In this document: positions 44,971 to 59,600 of the stretch, one piece after another
How positions within the stretch are numbered: position 1 is the first letter of the stretch
How the letters are laid out: each line of letters begins with the position of its first letter
DNA from: Steromphala cineraria
Lineage: Eukaryota > Mollusca > Gastropoda > Trochida > Trochidae
NCBI GenBank assembly: GCA_916613615.1
Contig: OU744732.1
Location: forward strand, 29,770,673 to 29,834,672
Length of the DNA stretch: 64,000 nucleotides
Reading direction: 5' to 3'
Notes under the pieces: generated by a model
The model's input: only the letters and a program-made list of their open reading frames with translations
Databases searched by the model: none
What the model was told of the DNA's origin: nothing
Translations under genes and position numbers: made by a program

Positions 44971-47590
44971 AATTGTTGAAGGAAAGTATCATTTTAACGC
45001 TAATTGACGTCGTATTAAGGTTATAAGGTTTTAATTCACGATTGTGATCGAAAACTGGACATTGTTGTCTTGTTTTTCTTCATCTGTTACAATTCTTTAT
45101 CTTATGGATCACTATAACATATTTGATGATATGGCAGTTACATTTTACATTTGGTCTCTGGATGAAGTCCATTCGTAAATCCTTTAAACAGTTCAAATAC
45201 TGTGAATGGGAAATAGCAAATATTTGTGAATATAAATTTCATCTGAGCATCAAAAGTCTTTAATTTAAAGTCGTTCATTTTTTCTAACATAAGTCAAAAC
45301 AACGTTAACCACACTCGCCTTTTACCATCAGAAATTGATTTGCCATTTCAGATAGATTCAAACAAACCTTTTCGAACTTTACTTAAAAGTACATGTACAA
45401 GGTCATATCATTAGGATGCTAGCCCTTACTCGGCATATCGAATATTTGCATGCACTGATGAACAGGCTGGTTTAAGTCCAGCATACTAATAGAGAAATAA
45501 TGATCCTAACATCGGACAAGGTCGTCAATTGATCAACAACCCGAGCAAGGTCATCGGATTGTTTATCAACTTTCCATTTGATACATGTGTGTCCACGGAA
45601 CAGCTTGATACTCTTATAGCGTTGATAAAGTCACATTTGTATTCTTTGAATTCACCAATTACAGAGTACATATGTCAGTTAATATTCCATTACCTGAGTG
45701 CTTTTTCGGTCTAATTAGTGTTTGGTTTCCAATATGAATGGTGTATTGGTATTACTGTTTACTTTCATGTTACCTGTGGATATTGATTATATGAAGATAA
45801 TAGAGATCTGAACAAAGGGTATTCGTATGTGCTTTTCTGGTCACGTTCCAAATTTATGAATTCGATATATAGTACATCTCTTACAGAAGAAAAAGATTCA
45901 TCCCATTACTAAAGTATGTTAATAGAGATTTTAACAAAGGACGTCTGATGCGTATTTCTCGTATATAAGTGTTTAGAAACATTTCAAAGACGCCTGAGGA
46001 TTCCCTTTTTATTAATATGTATATGATACTTGATACATATACATAAAGAAAAATTTCAGTAACCCCTGGACGTTTCACCAGCAAAAGTTGTCTGATAAGA
46101 AAAAAGACAAGGTGGTCACAAAAATAATCGTATGATTTGAACCATAATTTAGCAGTTTATGGTAGACAATTTCATTCAGATAATGTTCCGGTGCTTAATC
46201 TTTTTCTTTATGTATATTTCAAGTAAAAAAGATTTATCTGAAAGACATCCGGAAGCTATCATCATTTGTCGTTTTGAGGTTTTAAATTAAGGCAACAAAT
46301 TATAGATATTATATATTAAATATCATATGTTATAATTATATAACAAAAAACACCATCAGAGTATCAATTACAAATCAGTGCAATATCGTTTTAGAATGAC
46401 GTCATAAGCGTTATGAAATGTGTAAACAGTTCACAGGGCAGAATATAGAACATATCGTTTATCTATGTATTACAATGATTATGATATTACACACATATGA
46501 TGACAGCTAATGTTGGGTGGTGTCAGCCTACTGATAGACGGTTTGTGTCTTACATATCAGTTACTTATATCTCATCTCTTCGAAGACCCATGTATAGTTT
46601 AAATATATTTTCGTAGAAATTACAATTGAAACAGAATCTTGTTGGGATTTTCTATTTCAGAACCCTTTTTAATGAATTTAGGAAAATAAGGTTGCTTAAA
46701 ACAGGCATGAACCATAAATGTAATAACATCATCATATGCTTCCAATCATTAATATATGCATTTAAAATGTGTAAATGTTAACAGACAAAGGATTTATCCT
46801 CTAATTGGCTTCAAGCGCTCTTCCTTTTACGTTAAACGGATGTGGATTCATATCGTATCGTTATTGTAATTATTTGATATTGTAATGGTAACTTTAAATA
46901 GTTGTCATCTCAAATGATGATGAATTCATTTATTTAAATTGCTCATATGAATATCCATCAAATGTCGCTGAAGCAATATCACTATCAGTGTAAGGACATC
47001 AACACTGTGGTCATGACAGTGTTACATCACCCACTTACTGACGACAAAACATTATCGTTTTTGTTCTCATTGAAGGGTTGTGAAGCCATTTGCTGTTGCT
47101 TTAGTGATATGACAATTCAATTGTTGAGCTTCCTTCCCATGCAGATGTCGTTTGTAGAGAACTGTACAGGTTCGGATGTAATGCTACACTGCATTTCAGC
47201 GCCGTATCACCCATGGTTCGCTGGTTCCAGCCGATGCTCGCAGGTTTCATCACAATGCATAATCAAAATAGTGTTGCGGGCTTTCTCTCTGCAATAGTAC
47301 TAGCAGTTGGGATATAAATGAAATACTCTTGAAATCGGCGTTTAAACCTCTCATCACCTCACCTCAATACACTAGTCTATATCGGTTGACCTCACACTCA
47401 CGACGTCATCATGCTTGACCGCCCTGTGTACGAGGTCGTTGACCTCAGTTCACTTTGATGAGAGACCACGTCAACAAGTATCTACAGCAGGGAAATAATT
47501 ACTGTCAATGACCATAACACGACAACAGCCAATAGTCGATATGTGACCAATAGAAGGCGTTGAACATACGGTGAACATAACTACCAAGTC
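44971..47590. other. Unique AT-rich sequence, no gene supported
   Basis: The longest open frame outside repeats is here (46947-47297, plus strand, 116 codons, Cys- and His-containing). It has no recognisable domain and no flanking exon signals I can defend. A TGACGTCA lies at 46397-46404. 47390-47480 contains several TGACCTCA/GAGGTC motifs. Confidence 0.4.
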
Positions 47591-47602
47591 TTCCACTTTA
47601 CC

Positions 47603-47985
47603 CCATTCTCTCCCCACAGTGGCAGATCAGCTGGCAAAGGCATCCCCACAGAGGCAGATCAGTTCATGTTGATTTAGCCTCTGTTATATTACGACGAGTT
47701 TGTGGGATAGAATGGGAGATGCCTGATTGGAGGCAATCAAATTTAGTTGAGCAATCAGCGACGCTGTTCTTAAATCATCATTTTTGGCTACTGAAACAAG
47801 GCAAAGGCATTGTGATATGAACCACCCTTTCCATGCGAGAAGCCTTGTCATTTGATAAAGAAATTCAAATGTATTGAGATGAAAGTTTTTTCCGCCAGGG
47901 GAAACGGTCGGAACCCACGGATTTCGTCGTAATATAACAGAGGCTAATTCAACTTGACTTGATCTGCCTCTGTGGGGAGAGAATG
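47603..47985 (+). mobile_element. hAT-like MITE, family H, copy 2
   Basis: ACTTTACC flanks both sides exactly (47595-47602 and 47986-47993), an 8-base target duplication. The ends match copy 1. About 35 extra bases near the left end repeat part of the terminus ('ccccacagaggcagatcag' after a first 'ccccacagtggcagatcag'), making it 383 bp. Confidence 0.9.
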
Positions 47986-48687
47986 ACTTTACCCAATCAC
48001 TTTGGAAACCCATATCGAAAAGAAAGCCATATCTGTAAGAATGAAAATCTATACCTAAGTTAAATTACAAAAAAGCAGTAAATAATATTCTAAATAATAA
48101 TACGTGAATACATTTAATACGCTAAACAATCCAATGCCCAAGTGCTACAGTCATTACGACCCTGGTGAATGGTGTAAGAACGGGGATAATTTCGTTTTGC
48201 CTTCTCATCAAAGTCTGGGCCGAACTGTCAAATGGGATGGTTATCTACCTTATTGCTCTCACTTCCTAATCATTAACCAAATTGTACTGCTTGATGAATA
48301 GGCACTTACTAAGGGTGACACCACAAGCCCTCAAGTCATTTCCAGTGCGAGGTAGGGAATCAAGCCTAGATTATTAAAAAACTGAACGGATCCCCCATCC
48401 ATCCAGCGAGCTGTGCCGTGTGCTGCTGAACTGAGCTATGCAAGGACCTCATGCCATCACATACACTTGTATATGTAACTACAACGCCTCGATGCATCCG
48501 GTATACTGATACATTATATTTAAATTTGTTTAAATCTTCCATTGAGTTCTAACCCATCTACTTATTTTGCTAATGCTATTGTATTAATGCTTATGAAATC
48601 TTACAAATTCCCTTGTCACTCATTTCTGTCATCTCCTACGCAAAGCCTAAAACACCAGTTTCCGGACTGTCAGTTGTATGTCTGCTG

Positions 48688-49037
48688 CCATTCTCTCCCC
48701 ATAGAGGCAGATCAAGTCATGTCGATTTAGCCTCTGTTCTATTACGCCAAACTCTGTGGGTTCCAGCTGTTTCCCCTGGCGGAAAAAAATTTCATCTCAA
48801 TACATTTGATTTTTTTTATCAAATGACAAGGCTTCTCGCATGGAAAGGGTAGTTCATATCACAATGCCTTTGCCTTGTTTCAGTAACCAAAATGATGATT
48901 TAAGAACAGCGTCACTGATTGCACAACTAATTTTGATTGCCTCCAATCAGGCATCTCCCATTCTATCCCACAAACTCGTCGTAATGGAACAGAGGCTAAA
49001 TCAACATGACTTGATCTGCCTCTGTGGGGAGAGAATG
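48688..49037 (-). mobile_element. hAT-like MITE, family H, copy 3
   Basis: Flanked by GTCTGCTG on both sides (48680-48687 and 49038-49045). The interior is inverted relative to copies 1 and 2 ('tttcccctggcgg' before 'caaatgacaaggcttctcgc'). 350 bp. Open frames inside it are by-products. Confidence 0.9.
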
Positions 49038-49575
49038 GTCTGCTGAAGACTCTTTACTTTTCTGTGCTGCTATAGTGCCCCTAAAGACAAGAGAGTAAGC
49101 ACAGAAAACTCAAGGGTATGCAGCAAGACATAAACTGACAGCTCGGAAACTGGCATTTTAGGCTTTGTGTGGAAAACAACAGTAATGGAATTAAAATGTT
49201 TGTTATATTTTATATTAAGAAGATCGGCCTCGTATTTATGTCGGTCACTTTGTATGTCTGCCTTCATTGTTGAACATCATGATGATAAATCACTTACTAC
49301 GCACTTCGCAACCTTGGATGTCAACGACCTCTTTGCGCCTGAGTGGACACTCCTACGTCATCGCGTTATCAGTGACCATTGGTCAGCTTGGGCCTATTGA
49401 TCCGGACTGCGAATAGGTCAGTTAATGACTGACCGCTGGCTGAATATACAATATACATGTACTTGTACTTTATTGGCTTGACCTCTTGACGGGATGTTCG
49501 TGCTGACCGCATTAAACTGGTCGGCCTGATGTGTATATTACTTTTGAAATATCTACGGCTTGTTGTCTTGAAAAT

Positions 49576-49908
49576 GGACAGTAGCACGTTTTTGCTAAAT
49601 AGAGGTAAACGAAAATAGATGCTTTTAATTGATACATAGTCTTTATCAAAGGTAAATGTTCCTAAACGAATGACACATGAAAGGTTCAGCTGTGCGTAAT
49701 TATTTACCTACCTCAAAATACCAATTCGGTGTTCACAATAAAATGGCCGCCAACAGTTTTCGCTTGCTTCTCTATTTATGAAGTTTTCTGCGGATAATAA
49801 ATTTGATTAAAACTGATTGGCTCTCTGAAGATACATTTAAAAATTAAAATATAAAAATTAATTCATAGGAAAAATTTGAATTATAGGATTAAAGAGACGC
49901 CACTGTCC
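49576..49908 (-). mobile_element. Diverged relative of the TTAA MITE family A
   Basis: Ends GGACAGTAGCACGTTTTT and GACGCCACTGTCCG are inverted and related to family A. The interior keeps 'gtgttcacaataaaatggcc', the inverse of the family A conserved block. The rest differs and no TTAA flanks it, so it is an old copy or a sister family. Confidence 0.55.
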
Positions 49909-51450
49909 GTTTTAGACGAAAGTGTTTCTCAGCTTTGTGTTCTGTCAATGACTTTGCTAATTGAAAATATAGTTTAATTGTCTTTGTTTGCCATTGTTAA
50001 TACAATAAATATGATCCTTTCTCATTTATTTTCCAAACTTCAAGTTACAAGATTGGAATAATATTGCATGAAAGATATTCAATTTATATTACAGGTTGAA
50101 AACATGAATGAATTTGACAGCAAACATACTAAAATGAATATCAATCAAACTGCAAAGTCACCCTTTTGTAATAATCAAGTTTCCCTTCAACGCGTTTTTA
50201 AACGTTTTCTCTCATTTTCATGTGACTTTCATTAAAGAAAGAAAAATTATGGAATTGTTGGTAAGTTAAAGTTATTTAGCTGTAGACTTGAAACATTTTA
50301 ATCACTTCGCGTTTATCATGCTTTCAAGTTCACTAAATATGTAAATCTTATCGAATAACTCGATAAATAAAGTTTAGTAGATTTAAAAGAAGGCAGATTT
50401 CAAATATGAAATTCAGTTATCGGCTGTGGGGCATTTATTATCTACTTCGGTGAGTTCCATCACAAGCCCGGGCTTTGTTGACCTCATTTCAGCTCGTAAA
50501 TAGGTCAGGACGGGCGTATCTAGGTCAAGCCCTCTGGCCGGTGCAAAGCAGTGTCCGAAACATTGGTCACGCGGAGGGAACCCTGGCCGAAAAAATATGT
50601 ATTTAGGTCAACGGTCAGCTTTGACCAAGGTCAAGATTTCAGATAATGCAGTACAAGGTGATTATTTGCTCGAGAATAAAAATATCGGTGAGAGGAATCA
50701 TTATCCAGAAACAAGGTACCCACAAGGGAAGGCGTTTATGGATAACTGGGTCAGTGGTCAAAATCGACCAGTGTCCGAAGCTATAAAGGGCGATATGTGA
50801 AATGGTTATTTTCTCTGATATACGAGAAGCGAAAAGCTAGCTTGACCAAATTAGCTCTGAACCCAAAAGGTTTTGAAGAGTAAAATTATTAGGTTATTAG
50901 TTGAGGGGATCTACGTCCGAATTCATAGCTTTTTTTAATTGATTACGATAATGGTTCTGATATTGACCTAAACATTTGGTAAAGAACAAACTCTAATAGG
51001 ATCTTTTAAAAAGAAATATTATGAATAGCATCGCTAACAATGTCATTCTTTTCATATCAAATGAATTACAAAATGATCGCAATTAAACTTGGGTTCCTGC
51101 TTATTTTATAAGAGCGAATGTTTTTATACGCACTAACGTACACTTTTGAAGCAGTTCATAAATGACGAATGCATTATCAAAATAATGCGTTATGCTGCTT
51201 TTAATAAATAATACTCTAAATTATGCAACCTGTCACAAAAGATCATTAATTGTTCATTTCGAAATTCTATTGCATGTTGCTACGTAAGATGCTGATGTCA
51301 CCTACAAGCCAAGGATAGGACACAAACAGTTTCATAACTTTCTATCATAAGCAAAATAATGGATTACGAAACATCTTATTGAAGGACGAAACAGTAACGA
51401 AATATTCAAAAGCAATGAGTGGGTGAAAAGTCAATGTTGTGTAAAACAAA
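49909..51450. other. Unique sequence, no gene supported
   Basis: 50470-50650 is rich in AGGTCA/TGACC half-sites, including TTGACCAAGGTCAA near 50620. A 67-codon open frame at 50597-50800 has no recognised domain. Confidence 0.4.
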
Positions 51451-51715
51451 GCATTACGAACATGTATAAAAAAATTCATATCTCATGTAAAAGGACAATT
51501 ATGTAAAGTTCTTTGTTAATAGAGGTTATCATGCGATTGTCTTTTGGGGTCGTTTATTAGGAATAAACATTGTATAACATATAGCATAACAAACATGTAT
51601 AAAAATCATCATATTTGATGTAAAATGACAATTATGTAAAGTACTTTATTAATAGAGGTTATCATGCGAGTGTCTTTTGGGGTCGTTAATTAGGAATAAA
51701 CATTGTATTTTGCGA
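51451..51715. repeat. Two-copy tandem duplication, about 133-143 bp
   Basis: 'aacatgtataaaaa', 'gacaattatgtaaagt', 'aatagaggttatcatgcga' and 'gtcttttggggtcgtt' recur in the same order with small length differences. Confidence 0.88.
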
Positions 51716-52013
51716 GTCTTGGAGAGTGTTTATTCCTAATGCAGGATATAAACGTTCCCAAAACATACATAACTTCTTTATCATACAATGTAAATGTAAA
51801 ATCGAGATAACCGTCTATTAAACGCCAATCACGCTGATGACAACTATTGATTTAAAGAAGGATAACTGGGATAAATGTTAGTATTAAGAGACGTTATCAT
51901 TTTACAGAAAATCATGACACACACAAACAACTAAAGAGATGTATCTAAGGTCATTACGGTTTAACCTATAAACATATTCTAAGATATTTCTAATACAGAC
52001 ATAACTATCTCAA

Positions 52014-52237
52014 AGGGACAGTCCCAATTGGGTATTTTTGTGAAAACAAAATTCAAGATAACTTCCCAGTTTATACTTATATATGATTAATCCATGATTA
52101 TTTCACACTAATTTTAAAATATATTTAGTGACGGTAAGAAAATATTTTCTAGATTTAACCATTTGACAAAGAGAATCCATCACAGTGTTCTCTTGAATTT
52201 CGTTTCAACAAATACATATCCCGATAGAACTGTTCCT
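52014..52237 (+). mobile_element. TTAA MITE, family B, copy
   Basis: Starts AGGGACAGTCCCAATTGGGT and ends with the inverted 'atcccgatagaactgttcct', followed by TTAA (52238-52241). The interior is parallel to 18669-18893, including 'tttgacaaagag' and 'ttgaatttcgtttc'. Confidence 0.75.
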
Positions 52238-52599
52238 TTAACTTGACATACAACTGCTGTTCCTGGGTAAAGTGGACATTTGTATGTCTGAAATATGATT
52301 TTTTAAGGATGCGCGGTTTTATCGATATAAAGGTATATTGCAATACAGGAACAAGGTGATACGAATCGGTTTAAAACGAGCTATTTCCATCTAAAATTAC
52401 TATCAAAACAAACAAATGTAGCAAGATTTAAGTTCGTTTCAAAGAGTGAAGTTGCGTTGTGAATATAGCTCAAATATGTATACAGATCAAAAACAGTGAT
52501 TTAAAAATATCCTTTCCAAAACGGCTCATACCTGAGCAATGATGATCATTCTCAACGCTCATATTTATACAAGGTAACATGCACATTCTAAACTTTAAA

Positions 52600-52884
52600 G
52601 GGGCAGTAGCACGGTTTTAAGGGGAATATCAGGCGATGTCAGGAAATTGAAATTAAACGGAACCAATTGAAAGAAAATGTATTTAAACTAACGTGTAAAG
52701 GTGTTCACACAAAAATGGTCGCCAATGGACTTCATGTTAATCTTTATAATTTGTTCTCTGATTATGGATAATTGGTTTGTGTAATGAGGTTTTGACACTA
52801 TCAAAAAATACATATAGCATTAACATTCAATTATCAGTGAAAAAATAGAAATATAAAATGTTCAAAAATCGTGCTACTGCCCCT
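52600..52884 (-). mobile_element. TTAA MITE, family A, reverse copy with internal deletion
   Basis: Perfect ends AGGGGCAGTAGCACG and CGTGCTACTGCCCCT, with TTAA on both sides (52596-52599 and 52885-52888). It is 285 bp, about 70 bases shorter than copy 1, with the missing part between the 'tttaaacta' and 'gtgttcacac' blocks. Confidence 0.9.
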
Positions 52885-53227
52885 TTAAGAAGTAGCAATA
52901 TATTGCAATACGTATTGCAAAACGCTTTTCTGTATCGCAATTTATTGCAGTACAAAAAGGAGGAACGATACCCATCCTTATTATTTTTATCAAAGACTAT
53001 TTTGAAATATACTGACATGGTTGCTTCCTTGACTCGGCGTGATCACGTCACATTACAGAAGTAGTGATATAATGTAAGTTGGCTTAGTTCATACTCATAG
53101 ATGACTTTATGTTGGCTTCTATAAAATACTCTCTCGATGCATCGATAGTTGAATAACGTCATTTCCTAGAAATAATATCTTATGATTTGTATTTATCAAA
53201 ATGATGTATGTATCAATCAACAACAGT

Positions 53228-53400
53228 TATACTTATATTTAGTCTCTGAATTTTTTTTAGTAAAAATCTTATTTTATTAAATTTTTAAAAGGAGCCTCAG
53301 ACAAATGGAGAATTTCAGAGCAGCCAAGATCTAGACTTGCTTCCATGGGGTGAATTATATGCTCAAGCGTCTGTGTGTAAAACTAAACAACAGTCTGAAT
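53228..53400 (-). mobile_element. Palindrome-ended MITE (family D), partial
   Basis: 'tatttagtctctgaattttt', 'aaaaggagcctcagacaaat' and 'gatctagacttgcttcca' align with 35859-36030 and with the inverse of the right half of 39757-40114. Confidence 0.65.
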
Positions 53401-53689
53401 AAATAAACAAACGTTGAAATTATCTTTCGATATTTAATACAATACAATAAAGTTCTATAGATGAGATAGAGGTTTAAGATATTTTATAAACATTGTCCAT
53501 AAATCCTTGACTCTATAGCCTACCCATCTGCTTTGAGAAGTACATCAACACATTTGCATAATATTACTGTGCCTTTTTCTTGAACTTATAATATATATAG
53601 CTTATAAAGAATAATCCATGCAGGATGTAAGGCATCCTTGATAATCCAGGATCAACGTCCGATAATACTCTATAGTGAATTATCGTAAC

Positions 53690-56600
53690 GTTGACCCTGC
53701 ATTATTTAGGATGGATGTTTGGAGATACTATTCATAAAGTTGACCCTGCATTATTTAGGATGGATGTTTGGAGTTACTATTCATAACGTTGACCCTGCAT
53801 TATTTAGGATGGATGTTTGAAGTTACTATTCTTAACGTTGACCCTGCATTATTTAGGATGGATGTTTGGAGTTACTATTCATAACGTTGACCCTGCATTA
53901 TTTAGGATGGATGTTTGGAGTTACTATTCATAACGTAGACCCTGCATTATTTAGGATGGATGTTTGGAGTTACTATTCATAACGTTGACCCTGCATTATT
54001 TAGGATGGATGTTTGGAGTTACTATTCATAACGTTGACCCTGCATTATTTAGGGTGGATGTTTGGAGTTACTATTCATAACGTTGACCCTGCATTATTGA
54101 GGATGGATGTTTGGAGTTACTATTCATAACGTTGACCCTGCATTATTTAGGGTGGATGTTTGGAGTTACTATTCATAACGTTGACCCTGCATTATTTAGG
54201 GTGGATGTTTGGAGTTACTATTCATAACGTTGACCCTGCATTATTTAGGATGGATGTTTGGAGTTACTATTCATAACGTTGACCCTGCATTATTTAGGAT
54301 GGATGTTTGGAGTTACTATTCATAACGTTGACCCTGCATTATTTAGGAAGGATGTTTGGAGTTACTATTCATAACAATGACCCTGCATTATTTAGGATGG
54401 ATGTTTGGAGTTACTATTCATAACGTTGACCCTGCATTATTTAGGATGGATGTTTGGAGTTACTATTCATAACGTTGACCCTGCATTATTGAGGATGGAT
54501 GTTTGGAGTTACTATTCATAACGTTGACCCTGCATTATTGAGGATGGATGTTTGGAGTTACTATTCATAACGTTGACCCTGCATTATTTAGGGTGGATGT
54601 TTGGAGTTACTATTCATAACGTTGACCCTGCATTATTTAGGGTGGATGTTTGGAGTTACTATTCATAACGTTGACCCTGCATTATTTAGGATGGATGTTT
54701 GGAGTTACTATTCATAACGTTGACCCTGCATTATTTAGGATGGATGTTTGGAGTTACTATTCATAACGTTGACCCTGCATTATTTAGGGTGGATGTTTGG
54801 AGTTACTATTCATAACGTTGACCCTGCATTATTGAGGATGGATGTTTGGAGTTACTATTCATAATGTTGACCCTGCATTATTTAGGGTGGATGTTTGGAG
54901 TTACTATTCATAACGTTGACCCTGCATTATTAAGGGTGGATGTTTGGAGTTACTATTCATAACGTTGACCCTGCATTATTTAGGATGGATGTTTGGAGTT
55001 ACTATTCATAACGTTGACCCTGCATTATTGAGGATGGATGTTTGGAGTTACTATTCATAACGTTGACCCTGCATTATTTAGGATGGATGTTTGGAGTTAC
55101 TATTCATAACGTTGACCCTGCATTATTTAGGATGGATGTTTGGAGTTACTATTCATAACGTTGACCCTGCATTATTTAGGGTGGATGTTTGGAGTTACTA
55201 TTCATAACGTTGACCCTGCATTATTGAGGATGGATGTTTGGAGTTACTATTCATAATGTTGACCCTGCATTATTTAGGGTGGATGTTTGGAGTTACTATT
55301 CATAACGTTGACCCTGCATTATTGAGGATGGATGTTTGGAGTTACTATTCATAACGTTGACCCTGCATTATTTAGGGTGGATGTTTGGAGTTACTATTCA
55401 TAACGTTGACCCTGCATTATTTAGGGTGGATGTTTGGAGTTACTATTCATAACGTTGACCCTGCATTATTTAGGGTGGATGTTTGGAGTTACTATTCATA
55501 ACGTTGACCCTGCATTATTTAGGATGGATGTTTGGAGTTACTATTCATAACGTTGACCCTGCATTATTTAGGATGGATGTTTGGAGTTACTATTCATAAC
55601 GTTTACCCTGCATTATTGAGGATGGATGTTTGGAGTTACTATTCATAACGTTGACCCTGCATTATTTAGGGTGGATGTTTGGAGTTACTATTCATAACGT
55701 TGACCCTGCATTATTTAGGATGGATGTTTGGAGTTACTATTCATAACGTTTACCCTGCATTATTGAGGATGGATGTTTGGAGTTACTATTCATAACGTTG
55801 ACCCTGCATTATTTAGGGTGGATGTTTGGAGTTACTATTCATAACGTTGACCCTGCATTATTTAGGGTGGATGTTTGGAGTTACTATTCATAACGTTGAC
55901 CCTGCATTATTTAGGATGGATGTTTGGAGTTACTATTCATAACGTTGACCCTGCATTATTTAGGGTGGATGTTTGGAGTTACTATTCATAACGTTGACCC
56001 TGCATTATTTAGGATGGATGTTTCGAGTTACTATTCATAACGTTTACCCTGCATTATTGAGGATGGATGTTTGGAGTTACTATTCATAACGTTGACCCTG
56101 CATTATTTAGGATGGATGTTTGGAGTTACTATTCATAACGTTGACCCTGCATTATTGAGGATGGATGTTTGGAGTTACTATTCATAACGTTGACCCTGCA
56201 TTATTTAGGATGGATGTTTCGAGTTACTATTCATAACGTTGACCCTGCATTATTTAGGTTGGATGTGTGGAGTTACTATTCATAACGTTGACCCTGCATT
56301 ATTTAGGATGGATGTTTCGAGTTACTATTCATAACGTTGACCCTGCATTATTGAGGATGGATGTTTGGAGTTACTATTCATAACGTTGACCCTGCATTAT
56401 TTAGGATGGATGTTTCGAGTTACTATTCATAACTCTGACCCTGCATTATTTAGGTTGGATGTTTGGAGTTACTATTCATAACGTTGACCCTGCATTATTT
56501 AGGGTGGATGTTTGGAGTTACTATTCATAACGTTGACCCTGCATTATTGAGGATGGATGTTTGGAGTTACTATTCATAACGTTGACCCTGCATTATTTAG

Positions 56601-59600
56601 GATGGATGTTTCGAGTTACTATTCATAACGTTGACCCTGCATTATTTAGGATGGATGTTTGGAGTTACTATTCATAACGTTGACCCTGCATTATTTAGGA
56701 TGGATGTTTCGAGTTACTATTCATAACGTTGACCCTGCATTATTGAGGATGGATGTTTGGAGTTACTATTCATAACGTTGACCCTGCATTATTTAGGATG
56801 GATGTTTCGAGTTACTATTCATAACGTTGACCCTGCATTATTTAGGTTGGATGTTTGGAGTTACTATTCATAACGTTGACCCTGCATTATTTAGGATGGA
56901 TGTTTGGAGTTACTATTCATAACGTTGACCCTGCATTATTTAGGATGGATGTTTGGAGTTACTATTCATAACGTTGACCCTGCATTATTTAGGATGGATG
57001 TTTGGAGTTACTATTCATAACGTTGACCCTGCATTATTGAGGATGGATGTTTGGAGTTACTATTCTTAACGTTGACCCTGCATTATTTAGGATGGATGTT
57101 TGGAGTTACTATTCATAACGTTGACCCTGCATTATTTAGGATGGATGTTTGGAGTTACTATTCATAACGTTGACCCTGCATTATTTAGGATGGATGTTTG
57201 GAGTTACTATTCATAACGTTGACCCTGCATTATTGAGGATGGATGTTTGGAGTTACTATTCATAACGTTGACCCTGCATTATTTAGGATGGATGTTTGGA
57301 GTTACTATTCATAACGTTGACCCTGCATTATTTAGGATGGATGTTTGGAGTTACTATTCATAACGTTGACCCTGCATTATTTAGGATGGATGTTTGGAGT
57401 TACTATTCATAACGTTGACCCTGCATTATTTAGGGTGGATGTTTGGAGTTACTATTCATAACGTTGACCCTGCATTATTGAGGATGGATGTTTGGAGTTA
57501 CTATTCATAACGTTGACCCTGCATTATTTAGGGTGGATGTTTGGAGTTACTATTCATAACGTTGACCCTGCATTATTTAGGGTGGATGTTTGGAGTTACT
57601 ATTCATAACGTTGACCCTGCATTATTTAGGGTGGATGTTTGGAGTTACTATTCATAACGTTGACCCTGCATTATTTAGGATGGATGTTTGGAGTTACTAT
57701 TCATAACGTTGACCCTGCATTATTTAGGGTGGAAGTTTGGAGTTACTATTCATAACGTTTACCCTGCATTATTGAGGATGGATGTTTGGAGTTACTATTC
57801 ATAACGTTGACCCTGCATTATTTAGGGTGGATGTTTGGAGTTACTATTCATAACGTTGACCCTGCATTATTTAGGGTGGATGTTTGGAGTTACTATTCAT
57901 AACGTTGACCCTGCATTATTTAGGATGGATGTTTGGAGTTACTATTCATAACGTTGACCCTGCATTATTTAGGGTGGATGTTTGGAGTTACTATTCATAA
58001 CGTTGACCCTGCATTATTTAGGATGGATGTTTGGAGTTACTATTCATAACGTTGACCCTGCATTATTTAGGATGGATGTTTGGAGTTACTATTCATAACG
58101 TTGACCCTGCATTATTTAGGTTGGATGTTTGGAGTTGCTATTCATAACGTTGACCCTGCATTATTTAGGATGGATGTTTGGAGTTACTATTCATAACGTT
58201 GACCCTGCATTATTTAGGATGGATGTTTCGAGTTACTATTCATAACGTTGACCCTGCATTATTTAGGATGGATGTTTGGAGTTACTATTCATAACATTGA
58301 CCCTGCATTATTTAGGATGGATGTTTGGAGTTACTATTCATAACGTTGACCCTGCATTATTTAGGATGGATGTTTGGAGTTACTATTCATAACGTTGACC
58401 CTGCATTATTTAGGTTGGATGTGTGGAGTTACTATTCATAACGTTGACCCTGCATTATTTAGGATGGATGTTTGGAGTTACTATTCATAACGTTGACCCT
58501 GCATTATTTAGGATGGATGTTTGGAGTTACTATTCATAACGTTGACCCGGCATTATTTAGGATGGATGTTTGGAGTTACTATTCATAACGTTGACCCTGC
58601 ATTATTTAGGATTGATGTTTGGAGTTACTATTCATAATGTTGACCCTGCATTATTTAGGATGGATGTTTGGAGTTACTATTCATAACGTTGACCCTGCAT
58701 TATTTAGGATGGATGTTTGGAGTTACTATTCATAACGTTGACCCTGCATTATTTAGGATGGATGTTTGGAGTTACTATTCATAACGTTGACCCTGCATTA
58801 TTTAGGGTGGATGTTTGAAGTTACTATTCATAACGTTGACCCTGCATTATTTAGGATGGATGTTTGGAGTTACTATTCATAACGTTGACCCTGCATTATT
58901 TAGGGTGGATGTTTGGAGTTACTATTCATAACGTTGACCCTGCATTATTTAGGATGGATGTTTGGAGTTACTATTCATAACGTTGACCCTGCATTATTTA
59001 GGGTGGATGTTTGGAGTTACTATTCATAACGTTGACCCTGCATTATTTAGGATGGATGTGTGGAGTTACTATTCATAACGTTGACCCTGCATTATTTAGG
59101 ATGGATGTTTGGAGTTACTATTCATAACGTTGACCCTGCATTATTTAGGATGGATGTGTGGAGTTACTATTCATAACGTTGACCCTGCATTTTTTAGGAT
59201 GGATGTTTGGAGATACTATTCATAACGTTGACCCTGCATTATTTATGATGGATGTTTCGAGATACTATTCATAACGTTGACCCTGCATTATTTAGGATGG
59301 ATGTTTGGAGTTACTATTCATAACGTTGACCCTGCATTATTTAGGATGGATGTTTGGAGTTACTATTCATAACGTTGACCCTGCATTATTTAGGATGGAT
59401 GTGTGGAGTTACTATTCATAACGTTGACCCTGCATTTTTTAGGATGGATGTTTGGAGATACTATTCATAACGTTGACCCTGCATTATTTATGATGGATGT
59501 TTCGAGATACTATTCATAACGTTGACCCTGCATTATTTAGGATGGATGTTTGGAGTTACTATTCATAACGTTGACCCTGCATTATTTAGGATGGATGTTT

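Noticed and set aside
46947..47297. 116-codon open frame as a gene
   Set aside because: No domain, no neighbouring exons and no conserved motif. A frame of this length can occur by chance in 64 kb. I keep it only as a note in the region entry.
48613..49046. Overlapping open frames of 60-80 codons
   Set aside because: They lie inside a hAT-like MITE, similar frames occur in its other copies at 34.6 and 47.6 kb, and none has a domain.
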